The notes under the pieces: model-generated
What the model was told of the DNA's origin: nothing
Databases searched by the model: none
What the model saw: only the letters and a program-made list of their open reading frames with translations
DNA from: Pacificoceanicola sp049341065
Lineage (GTDB): Bacteria > Pseudomonadota > Alphaproteobacteria > Rhodobacterales > Rhodobacteraceae
Direction of reading: 5' to 3'
NCBI RefSeq assembly: GCF_049341065.1
Contig: NZ_JBMPIX010000012.1
Location: 1 to 64,000, forward strand
DNA length: 64,000 nucleotides
Part shown: in pieces, positions 50,598 through 58,800 of the stretch
Layout of the letters: each line of letters starts with the position of its first letter
How positions within the stretch are numbered: the stretch's first letter is position 1
Translations under genes and position numbers: made by a program

Positions 50598-51260
50598 ATG
50601 GCAATCGTACCAAATGTATCCGTCGTTGGCACCAATGGCACCACAGGAACGGACGGCACCGACAGCGACGTCGGCTCTACGGGATCGCCGGCCTATGCAG
50701 GCCAGTGCGGAGGCAAGAACAACAAGGATTGCAATGTCGCCCCCCATCCGGGCGGCACAGGCGGCCCCGGCCCCAAGGGCGGTGATGGCTCAATCGGTGG
50801 CGATGGCACCTGCCCTGCCTCGCTGACCTTTAAGGTCGGAGAAATCTCGGGTGAGTTTCTTGTCGCGGTGGTCAATGGCAATGGCGGCAAAGGCGGTGAT
50901 GGCGGCAAGGGCGGACCGGGCGGACCCGGAGGCCCGGGCGTAGATGTCCTGTCCTGCTGTCAGGGCAAATACGGAGCGAAAATGGCCGCGGGCGCCACTG
51001 GGCCAGGCGGCGACGGGGGCGTCGGCAAGAACGGCGGCGCGGGGGCGCCGATTGGCACCCAGATCACCATTCTCTACAAAACCATCGCCCCCGGCACGAC
51101 TTACAAACTGGATACCTCGCAATTTGGTGCGGGTGGTGGCGCAGGCGCCGGCGGCAGTCCCGGCGGAAACGGCGGCAGTCCGGGCCCCAATGGCGAGACT
51201 GGCCCATCCACGCCCCCGGGCAAAGGTCCCACCGTGACGTTGCAGCAAGATTTGAGCTGA
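50598..51260 (+). CDS. Gly-Gly-X/collagen-like repeat protein 1
   Basis: A 220-aa protein with no signal peptide. It opens with VSVVGTNGTTGTDGTD, then alternates short beta segments (CPASLTFKVGEISGEFLV; ITILYKTIAPGTTYKL) with Gly-Gly-X runs such as GGKGGDGGKGGPGG and GGAGAGGSPGGNGG. The layout is repeated in three other genes of the cluster. Gly-Gly-X blocks of this type can form polyglycine-II helix bundles, as in some phage adhesins; this is a structural analogy only. Five cysteines lie in the spacers. It is co-transcribed with the adaptor gene before and repeat protein 2 after. Confidence 0.75.
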   Translation: MAIVPNVSVVGTNGTTGTDGTDSDVGSTGSPAYAGQCGGKNNKDCNVAPHPGGTGGPGPKGGDGSIGGDGTCPASLTFKVGEISGEFLVAVVNGNGGKGGDGGKGGPGGPGGPGVDVLSCCQGKYGAKMAAGATGPGGDGGVGKNGGAGAPIGTQITILYKTIAPGTTYKLDTSQFGAGGGAGAGGSPGGNGGSPGPNGETGPSTPPGKGPTVTLQQDLS

Positions 51261-51302
51261 CAGCAGACCTCTGACGAGACGACGACTTCGGAAGGAAGAG
51301 AT

Positions 51303-52037
51303 GTGAAACAAAGTGATGCACAGATAGTGGTCGTTGCCGCGGACGGCGCACCGGGCCTGCCGGGACAAGCTGGAAACGTCGGAGCGCTTGGCGTCGATGG
51401 CACGCCCGGAAGATGCCAGACCAGCAAGGGATGGTGGCACAAGCTGGACTGCGATTGCGCGGGCAACGGCAACGAAGGCGGTCCCGGCGGCTGCGGCGGG
51501 ACCGGGGGCAATGGTGGCAATGGCGCTTCGGCTCCGCCCTTCACCCTGAAATATCACACGCTCACGGGATCCTTGTTGATTTGGTCCCAAGGCGGCGCGG
51601 GCGGTGAAGGCGGCAAAGGCGGTGCTGGTGGCATTGGCGGAACCGGCGGGAATGGCGGCACCAATGCGCCCGAATGCATCGACAACGTTGACAAGGTGCC
51701 CAAGTGCGACATGTCCGTGGGCGGCCTTGGCGGCTACGGTGGAAATGGCGGCGCCGGCGGCGATGCCGGGAACGGCGGCAATGGCGGTGATGTGACGATC
51801 GGCTATTACTCGGCCGCCCCGGGCAATGTCGTCATTCAATCTCCGGGCGGGGCTGCAGGTGCTGGCGGCAAGTCAGGAGATCCAGGAGCTGGCGGCAAAG
51901 GTGGCGCGAACGAAGTGCCAAAGGGTACAGACCCGACCTATGGCCCCCAAGGTGCCAACGGCGGCCCTTCTCATCCCGGCCAGAACGGCCAGACCGGGAA
52001 GAACGGCACCCCGGTCTACAAACAGCTCACCGATTAG
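51303..52037 (+). CDS. Gly-Gly-X/collagen-like repeat protein 2
   Basis: A 244-aa protein starting at GTG 51303 behind AAGGAAGAG. It begins AQIVVVAADGAPGLPGQ, a collagen-like start, followed by a Cys/Trp segment (SKGWWHKLDCDC), then beta segment FTLKYHTLTGSLLIWSQ, a GGAGGEGGKGGAGG block, an insert with two Cys, a second Gly block and VTIGYYSAAPGNVVIQ. The tail returns to Gly-X-Y triplets (GQNGQTGKNG). It is last in the first transcription unit, closed by a strong terminator. Confidence 0.75.
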   Translation: MKQSDAQIVVVAADGAPGLPGQAGNVGALGVDGTPGRCQTSKGWWHKLDCDCAGNGNEGGPGGCGGTGGNGGNGASAPPFTLKYHTLTGSLLIWSQGGAGGEGGKGGAGGIGGTGGNGGTNAPECIDNVDKVPKCDMSVGGLGGYGGNGGAGGDAGNGGNGGDVTIGYYSAAPGNVVIQSPGGAAGAGGKSGDPGAGGKGGANEVPKGTDPTYGPQGANGGPSHPGQNGQTGKNGTPVYKQLTD

Positions 52038-52043
52038 ATCGGT

Positions 52044-52086
52044 GCCCCCGCGCCCGTCACAGTTGCCGGGCGCGGGGGCCGTTTTT
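52044..52086 (+). terminator. intrinsic terminator between the two Gly-rich units
   Basis: A perfect 13-bp GC stem, GCCCCCGCGCCCG (52044-52056) and CGGGCGCGGGGGC (52067-52079), followed by CGTTTTT. It divides the cluster into two units: genes 49950-52037 and genes from 52172 on. Confidence 0.95.
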
Positions 52087-52171
52087 CGCCCTTTTTGGCG
52101 TTCCGATTTCGGCGCTCGGGCTTGGCAGGTGATCAAGATCCTGCACGCATTTCAATCGAAAGCTTTATGCC

Positions 52172-54748
52172 ATGGGCACTGTCACCACCTATGCGAAAGA
52201 AACCGCCTCGGCCTTGCTTGACTTGATCGATGTCGCTGGCGGAGATCTTCAGAATGTCCGCTTGCCCAACAAATCTCCGACCAGACTAAATATCGCTACG
52301 GTCTTCCAAAGCCCCGGTCTGACGACCGGCGGCGGTCAGGGGGTTCTGGCTTATGGAACCGTGGCCGGTATCGCCGATCCGGTTGCCGTCCTGGCAATCT
52401 CGGTCAACTGGCCAAACTTCAATACGTTTTTTCTGCAAAGCTATCTGACCAGCGTGCTGACGCCGCCTCCTTCATTGGCGCTGCCTTCGCAATTGATCAG
52501 CGGCGCGCCGATGGCACAGATGGCGCTTGGCTATCAGGTCATGTTCGGCAACCTCCGCAGCAAGATCTGGACCGCGCTTGAAAAATTGGACTTCGTTCCG
52601 GGCTTTGGCGCGTCGTATCCACTTCTTGTGGTGGGAATGGGCCCTTCGGCCCCCATCGCGCAGATGGTCGCCGCCGAACTGCGCCCGGGTCAAGACAACC
52701 CCAACGGGCCCGACGGCGCCAAGTCCAAGGTGACCTCGGTGGCCAGCTATGCGTTTTCCGCCGCGAGTTATGGCAATGCCAACTACAACGCTGGACTGAA
52801 CAATGTGGTTCCGGCCTCCTTTGTCGTAAATCTGGACGGTCTGGACTTTTACCCGTCAAAGGTGGGCGCACCGCCGGACTGGGTGCCTTCCGGGGCTCCG
52901 CAAAAGATTTCGGCCAAGGTTCCCGCAACCGACACGCCATGGCTTGAACGAACCCCGGCGTTTTACCAGACAGCCTATGGCGCGGCGCAACCGGACTTGA
53001 CGGAAGGCGGCTATTTCCCGACGCAGCCCGCCGGGTTTGACGCGGATCTGGCCTATACCCTTTCGACCTTGGCGCTGATTGCCTATGCCCGCTTTCAGCA
53101 CCCCAACCTTGGTGTCAGCCCCGCCCTGCCCGGCGGCTATAACCTTGCCGCCGATATCAACCTTGGTGGAGTTCTGTGGGGAACGATCTTTACCTCACTT
53201 GGCAAGACAGTTGTCGCCCTGCGCGGCCCTTGTTCGTGGGTCGAATGGCTGGCCCTGAATGCCCAAGGCGAAACCACCCCCTTCCCCGGAGATGGCCTGG
53301 GTTTTGTTCTGACCGGGCTGGCGGATGTCTATCCGGACCTGCTGGGCGCTGTGACGTCAGCACTGGCAAGCGTGCCGAATGTTGCCCAAAGCGCGCTTTA
53401 TTTTACTGGCCATGACTTTGGCGGTTCGCTGGCCACCATGGTCGGCCTTACGCAAAAAACTACACCGGCGACAGGCACCCCGGCCACCACGGCGATCTAC
53501 GGTATCGGAACCAATAGGTTTTGCGACTACACCTTTGCCGCGACGCTGGCAGCAGACTTGCCGGGCATGTGCTATCAGATCACCCGGCCCGTGGATGTGA
53601 TTGCCCAGTCCAGCGGCCGCAAGCTGCTTGCACCACCACCTGAACAGGTCTCCTTGTCCGGTGGCACATCGACAGCCGCCAACAGCACGACCGGGCATAC
53701 CTTGGCGCTCTACCATGCTCTTATGGATCCGCGTGCCATGGCGCTGCGGTCCAAACCCCACGCGACCGCAGATTTTGCACCGAACGCCATCGCGCTTGGT
53801 TTGATGCCCGCACCGACACAGATCAAGCCCAGCGCCAGCACGGCGCCCCTCAAAGGCATGTTGGCCAAAGTCGCGAGATTTCACGGCGTGGACCCGGCGC
53901 ATCTGACCGAAACGTATATGGACACCGCAGATCACAACGGCTGGCTGAGCCTGTCCTCGGACCCGGCCAAATCCAGCCACCCAGCGGCGCAGGTCTTTGC
54001 CTCTGGCGTGACCACCTATGCCGCGCAAACCATCACGGTTCGGGCTGGGCAAAATCTGCTGATCAACAGCCCCGATGGCCGTCCAGTGCAGATCATGGCC
54101 GACAATATCCATATCGAAAAGGGCGGCATGATGGCGATCTCGACCGATGCGATCATTACCACCAACAGCCTGACGACGGATGGCAGCAACCCGCCGGAGA
54201 TTTCTGTCATAGGCACGGACGGCGCAGACGGAACCAATGGCCACGATGGCTCGATCGGCGCCAACGGCGTGCCGGGCGCTGCCGGAGAGAACGGCAGAGA
54301 CGGAGGGAACGGGACCGATGGAACCGACGGCACTTGCCCTGCCAACCTTGTGCTCAGATTGAACGACATCACCTCGGACCTCACGATCGAATACCTTAGT
54401 GGCAATGGCGGCCGGGGTGGCAAAGGTGGCAATGGCGGCCCGGGTGGCGATGGCACCGTCGGCGGCAGCGGTGGCCGTGGCGGAAATGCCGGAAACGGTG
54501 GTCCGGGTGCATCCCCGGCGCCGAAAATCATGGTCTATTACCACACCAAAGCGCCGGGGACCAACTTTACGCTGAAATTGCTCGGCGGGCGCGGCGGCGA
54601 TCCGAATCCGTTTGGCACCGGTGGAGCTGGGGGCAAATCGGTGATCACCGGAAAGGCATCCCCGAACGGACGCGATGGAACCCCCGGACATATTGGGATC
54701 AACGGACCATCCGCCACCGTGACCTTGCTGCAAATCTCGGACGATTGA
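52172..54748 (+). CDS. lipase-class-3-like protein fused to adaptor and Gly-rich modules
   Basis: An 858-aa multidomain protein without signal peptide. Residues about 290-520 look like a class 3 lipase fold: VVALRGPCSWVEWL, a GFVLTGLADVYPDLL helix, then the elbow FTGHDFGGSLATMVGL. The nucleophile position (residue 415) is Asp, not Ser; Asp nucleophiles occur in epoxide hydrolases and haloalkane dehalogenases (GHDWG), so activity may be altered or lost. Residues about 560-670 repeat the adaptor module (DHNGWLSLSSDP, ITVRAGQNLLI). From about 680 a collagen-like stretch (GTDGADGTNGHDG) leads into Gly-Gly-X modules as in the proteins at 50598 and 51303. It is first in the second unit; the next gene starts 2 bases after its stop. 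Confidence 0.75.
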   Translation: MGTVTTYAKETASALLDLIDVAGGDLQNVRLPNKSPTRLNIATVFQSPGLTTGGGQGVLAYGTVAGIADPVAVLAISVNWPNFNTFFLQSYLTSVLTPPPSLALPSQLISGAPMAQMALGYQVMFGNLRSKIWTALEKLDFVPGFGASYPLLVVGMGPSAPIAQMVAAELRPGQDNPNGPDGAKSKVTSVASYAFSAASYGNANYNAGLNNVVPASFVVNLDGLDFYPSKVGAPPDWVPSGAPQKISAKVPATDTPWLERTPAFYQTAYGAAQPDLTEGGYFPTQPAGFDADLAYTLSTLALIAYARFQHPNLGVSPALPGGYNLAADINLGGVLWGTIFTSLGKTVVALRGPCSWVEWLALNAQGETTPFPGDGLGFVLTGLADVYPDLLGAVTSALASVPNVAQSALYFTGHDFGGSLATMVGLTQKTTPATGTPATTAIYGIGTNRFCDYTFAATLAADLPGMCYQITRPVDVIAQSSGRKLLAPPPEQVSLSGGTSTAANSTTGHTLALYHALMDPRAMALRSKPHATADFAPNAIALGLMPAPTQIKPSASTAPLKGMLAKVARFHGVDPAHLTETYMDTADHNGWLSLSSDPAKSSHPAAQVFASGVTTYAAQTITVRAGQNLLINSPDGRPVQIMADNIHIEKGGMMAISTDAIITTNSLTTDGSNPPEISVIGTDGADGTNGHDGSIGANGVPGAAGENGRDGGNGTDGTDGTCPANLVLRLNDITSDLTIEYLSGNGGRGGKGGNGGPGGDGTVGGSGGRGGNAGNGGPGASPAPKIMVYYHTKAPGTNFTLKLLGGRGGDPNPFGTGGAGGKSVITGKASPNGRDGTPGHIGINGPSATVTLLQISDD

Positions 54749-54750
54749 TC

Positions 54751-55824
54751 ATGGCAGAGGGCGGGACACAACGGCGGATCAGGTCAGCATGGCCAAGAAC
54801 CAAGCGCGACCAAAGCTGCGATCCCTTCGATCCCCCCCTGCCGCGCTATTCCGGCCCGCAAAGCAGCGGCCACCTTGAGATGCCGACCGACGCATGCGCT
54901 CATATGGACCGTGTGCTGGATTTCATCGGCATCAATCCCGAAGAAATCCGCGGACGATGGCTCGATTCCAAGCGTCACGGCAGCCAATTGCGCCTGTCAT
55001 GGATCATCGACAGGTCGTTCCACGACCCGGCCGAGACGTGGAAACACCTGCGCGTGCGCTATGCCTACGATCACATCGTGCTGCGCGAGGGCGCAACACT
55101 TGAGCTGGAAACCCCCTTTGAAGACCCGGTTGAGGTCTATGTGCACAAGCTGACGATGTTGGCCGGGGCCAAGGTCCTGCTCAACGGAGGCAATATTACG
55201 CTTTGCGTCGGGCAATGGGTCGGCGCGCCCCAGCCCGGAGAGGATCAGCCTGAACTGCTGTTGACCAGCGAAGACGGCGGGGTCGGACAAGTTGGCAACG
55301 CCGGTCAGGATGGCGCTATGGGCGACCGGGATCATTCAAACGGCGGCAATGCCTCGGCGGGCGCAAACGGTGGCACGGGACGTGATGCTGCGCCCTTGGG
55401 CGATTGTGCCGTGGCGGTGCATACCATGACAGGCCACGGACGCGTGACGGTTCGCCCCGGGCGCGGCGGGGCCGGTGGTCCGGGCCAACCCGGTGGGCGC
55501 GGCGGGCGCGGTGCCAGCATCTCCTTTTTCAAGATCGGCGAAGGTGGCGCAGGCGGCAATGGCGGCGATGGCGGGATGGGCGGGGCTGGCGGCAACGCAG
55601 GTCAGCTTCGGCTGGATTTCCGCAACCGCCAGCCCGACAGCGACGTGATTTTCGACATCTCGCACGGGATGGGAGGCGCAGGTGGCCCCGGCGCAGCAGC
55701 TGGGCTCGGCGGATTGGGCAACCCTGATGGCCGACCCGGACGCAATGGCCGCACCGGCGATACCGGACCGACTGGCCGCCCGCCGCAAATCCGCTGGGTC
55801 AACAAGTGGGGCGAAACGCCATGA
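54751..55824 (+). CDS. adaptor plus Gly-rich module protein
   Basis: A 357-aa protein starting at ATG 54751, two bases after the previous stop. An Arg/Pro-rich, probably disordered N-terminus (residues 1-45) precedes the adaptor module (GINPEEIRGRW, LRLSWI, IVLREGATLELETP, LTMLAGAKVLLNGGNITL). The C-terminal half has Gly-Gly-X modules (GRGGAGGPGQPGGRGGRG, GGAGGNGGDGGMGGAGG) around short beta segments and ends in Gly-X-Y triplets and IRWVNKWGETP. It shares module order with the protein at 52172 but lacks the lipase-like domain. Function unknown. Confidence 0.72.
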   Translation: MAEGGTQRRIRSAWPRTKRDQSCDPFDPPLPRYSGPQSSGHLEMPTDACAHMDRVLDFIGINPEEIRGRWLDSKRHGSQLRLSWIIDRSFHDPAETWKHLRVRYAYDHIVLREGATLELETPFEDPVEVYVHKLTMLAGAKVLLNGGNITLCVGQWVGAPQPGEDQPELLLTSEDGGVGQVGNAGQDGAMGDRDHSNGGNASAGANGGTGRDAAPLGDCAVAVHTMTGHGRVTVRPGRGGAGGPGQPGGRGGRGASISFFKIGEGGAGGNGGDGGMGGAGGNAGQLRLDFRNRQPDSDVIFDISHGMGGAGGPGAAAGLGGLGNPDGRPGRNGRTGDTGPTGRPPQIRWVNKWGETP

Positions 55825-55870
55825 TCTTGCGCCTTGCCGCCCGAAACGCAGCCTTGAAGGTGATTTCGCC

Positions 55871-58800
55871 ATGACCAGCCCCATTACGATTTCCGCCACC
55901 GAGACTGACACCCAGATCATCCAGCTTGGCATCGCCTGCGGCCTGCTCCGCCCGGTCGCGGGTCAGGATGGCGTTTACGAGATCGACCCGGACTGGTTCA
56001 CCGATCCGGTTGGCAAAACCGGTGAGGGCCTTGGTAACAACCCCGAAACCCTTGCCACGCTGATTGCCGGGCTGATCGGCGATCTGTCCGGCAGCTCGCT
56101 TGGTATCCCGGTCAAGGAACCGGGTGATCTGGGCACATGGTATCCGATCAACAAGCCCGGCACGTCCGAGCCAAGCGGCCTGTATCTGGCGACGCAGCCC
56201 ACCAAGGAAGAACTCAGCGGCAAGGGTGAGCCGCCGACGGTTTTTGGCATCGGTGTGATGTACACCAAAAGCGTCGTCCTCTCCAAAGAGGAAAAGGCAG
56301 ATCTTGATCTGGCTGCCACCGGCCCCGACGGCATCGATATCAAGGTTTGGGGCCTGATCCCGATCGTGCTGTTGGGCGATGGCAAGGTCAAGGTTGTGGC
56401 GGGCAGTGAACAGCACCCCTTCACCGTCGGCTTCGAGGTTGTCGGCAGCGGCAATAGCCCGCTGGTCTCGGTCGCGGGGTTTCAGTTCGACGGGGTGCGC
56501 ATTTCAGTCAACCTCTCGCCTCTTGCCACGCCACCTGTCTCGGTGTCCCTCGTGGTTCTGCAACTCAAGCTGCCTACCGACGCCGCGCCCAGCGACCGAA
56601 CACTTGCCGATCTTGAGGCGATCAGCGGCGCCGAGATCCTGGCGACCGCCGCGGCGCTGGCCCTTGCGGCGCTTGGCAAACTGGTGGGGGATCAGCCCTC
56701 GCTGCCCTATCTGCTGCCCGCGCTTGGGCTTGGCCCGACTGTGCCGGGGGTGACCGGGGTTTCTCTGCCGATCCTGCGCTGGGACCAGTTTGTCGAACAT
56801 GCCATCAGCGGCGGCAACCTCGCCCAGCCCTTCCTGAACTGGTTTACCGCGCTGGCGGGCGATCCCAAGCTGCTATCGGCGTGGATGCAAGCCGTGAGCG
56901 GCGCGATTGGCGGGGTCACCGGGATTGCCGCCAAGTTGGAGGGCACCGGCAGCCGCGAAGATCCCTATGCGGTTGCGGTCTTTGAAGTCGCCAGTATCGG
57001 CAAGCTGGAATTGACCGCCGCCAGCGCCACAGACACGCAGGGCGTGCGGCACTTCTACCCCGGTCTGGCTTTTGCATCGGACCCCGCCGTTCTGGGCGGC
57101 AGCGATGTCGCGCTGACGGGCAGCGCAGCGATGGAGTTCCTCGACTTTGCGCTGTGCAGCGGCGGCACCCCGCTTGCGCCGGGGCAGTTCCACGCCGGTC
57201 TGACGCTGGGCAACAAGACAGCGGGGCAACCGCTTTTCTCGGGCGATGTGAGCGGCAACGCCTATAGCTTTGGTGCGCTCACCATGGGGCTTTCGGTGGC
57301 CTTTGGTTCTGCAGGCGTGACGGTTCTGCCCGCCTGTGCGCTGGTCAGTGTGACAACGCCCACGGGCAAGTACCCTTCCATCGACCTGACCCAGCCAGAT
57401 CAATTGGTTGACGCCGTCGAAGCCGAGCTGACCGCCGCCATCAACGCCGTCTTCAATGATCTTTTCGGGCTGGGCAAGGACAGCAAGGTCGGCACCTCTT
57501 TGGCTGCGCTCATCGGTGTCACGGCCCCGGATGGCCGGCAGGACGACTGGCCTTTGACCCCACCATTCGGCGCAAAAGGCATCGTGAATTCCATTCAGAA
57601 CCCGGTTGATGCGCTAGGCGCCTACTGGGGGGATCTGATCCGCACCACCACGCCTGTCGGGGGCCAGCCGCCGTTTTATTTCATGGTGCAGGCTTTGGGA
57701 CATGTGCTGCAACAGGACGGCGCTGGCGCTGTATCCGGGACCGGCAGCAAAGCCGCGCCGTGGTCGGTGCCGCTCAGCAGCGGGACGGGCAGTGCTGCCT
57801 TGCAGGCCTATGTCACGGACACAGGGACCAGTGGCACAAAGCGGCTGGTTCTGGGGATCGGAGCGCAGACCTCGGTGCCGGTTGCGGGCAGTTCGCTCAA
57901 TCTGGCGTTTGATCTGGATATGCTGGGGCTGGATGCCGGTGCGATGGCAGGCTCGGGGCTGACGGGCGCGCAAATCCTGCCCGGCGTGAGCTTTACCGGC
58001 ACCCTGCCCGACGGTGTCAAAACCCCTGCTGTGGCCGGCGCGGTGCTGAAGGTCGCCAGCGGATCGCTCAGCGTCGGGTGGAGCCCCTATTCCTCGTGGG
58101 GTTGGTCGATGGCCGTGGCCGCGCCGGTGCTGATGCTGGACGGGGTAGAGCAGCCGATTGGCGGCGCGATGAACTACTCGGACGTTGACAGTCTGGAAAA
58201 GCTGGTGACCGAGCAGGCGCAAACCTTTGCCTCGATCCTGATGGCGATGCTTGGCGTTGCCCTGTACCGGACCGAAAACCGGGGCGGTCTGGCGCTGACC
58301 GGATGGCTGGGCCTGTTGCCGAAACTCGGCAGTTTCGCGCCCGAGGGGGTCACTTGGCCGGACAGCATGCCTGTCCTCAAACCCACCAGTTTCTATAATC
58401 CGATTGGCCAATTGCGCGATCAGATCAAGGCGGTTCTTGCCAGCGAAAATCAAGCCCGGGCCGCGCTTGGCCTGCTGGGCTGGGCCATCAACGGCAAGGC
58501 CCCCAAGGCCGCAGCCATTGCCGGGTCGGGCACGCAGCAGGCCCCCTATGTCCTGCCCTTGGGCCTGCCGGGCGGCGTTCAGGGCAGTCTGTGGCAGGAC
58601 GAGGCCAAAAGCTTCGTCGCCCCCGGCGTGACGACTCAGCAAAACGCCACGCTTGGCGCTGTCACCGCCAAAACTTCGGTGCAACTGGATCCGGTGGCGC
58701 TTGGGTGGAGCACCGGCCTGCCGCTGAACTCCGCCGGACTTCCGGCGCTGAGCATCCGATCGGTTCTAAGCGGCAAATCCGGCCCACTGGTCACCGTCGA

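Noticed and set aside
50598..55824. Repetitive GGC/GGT-rich DNA that could look like a satellite or CRISPR-like array
   Set aside because: The periodicity is codon-based (Gly-Gly-X), units vary, there are no constant direct repeats with unique spacers, and frames stay open.
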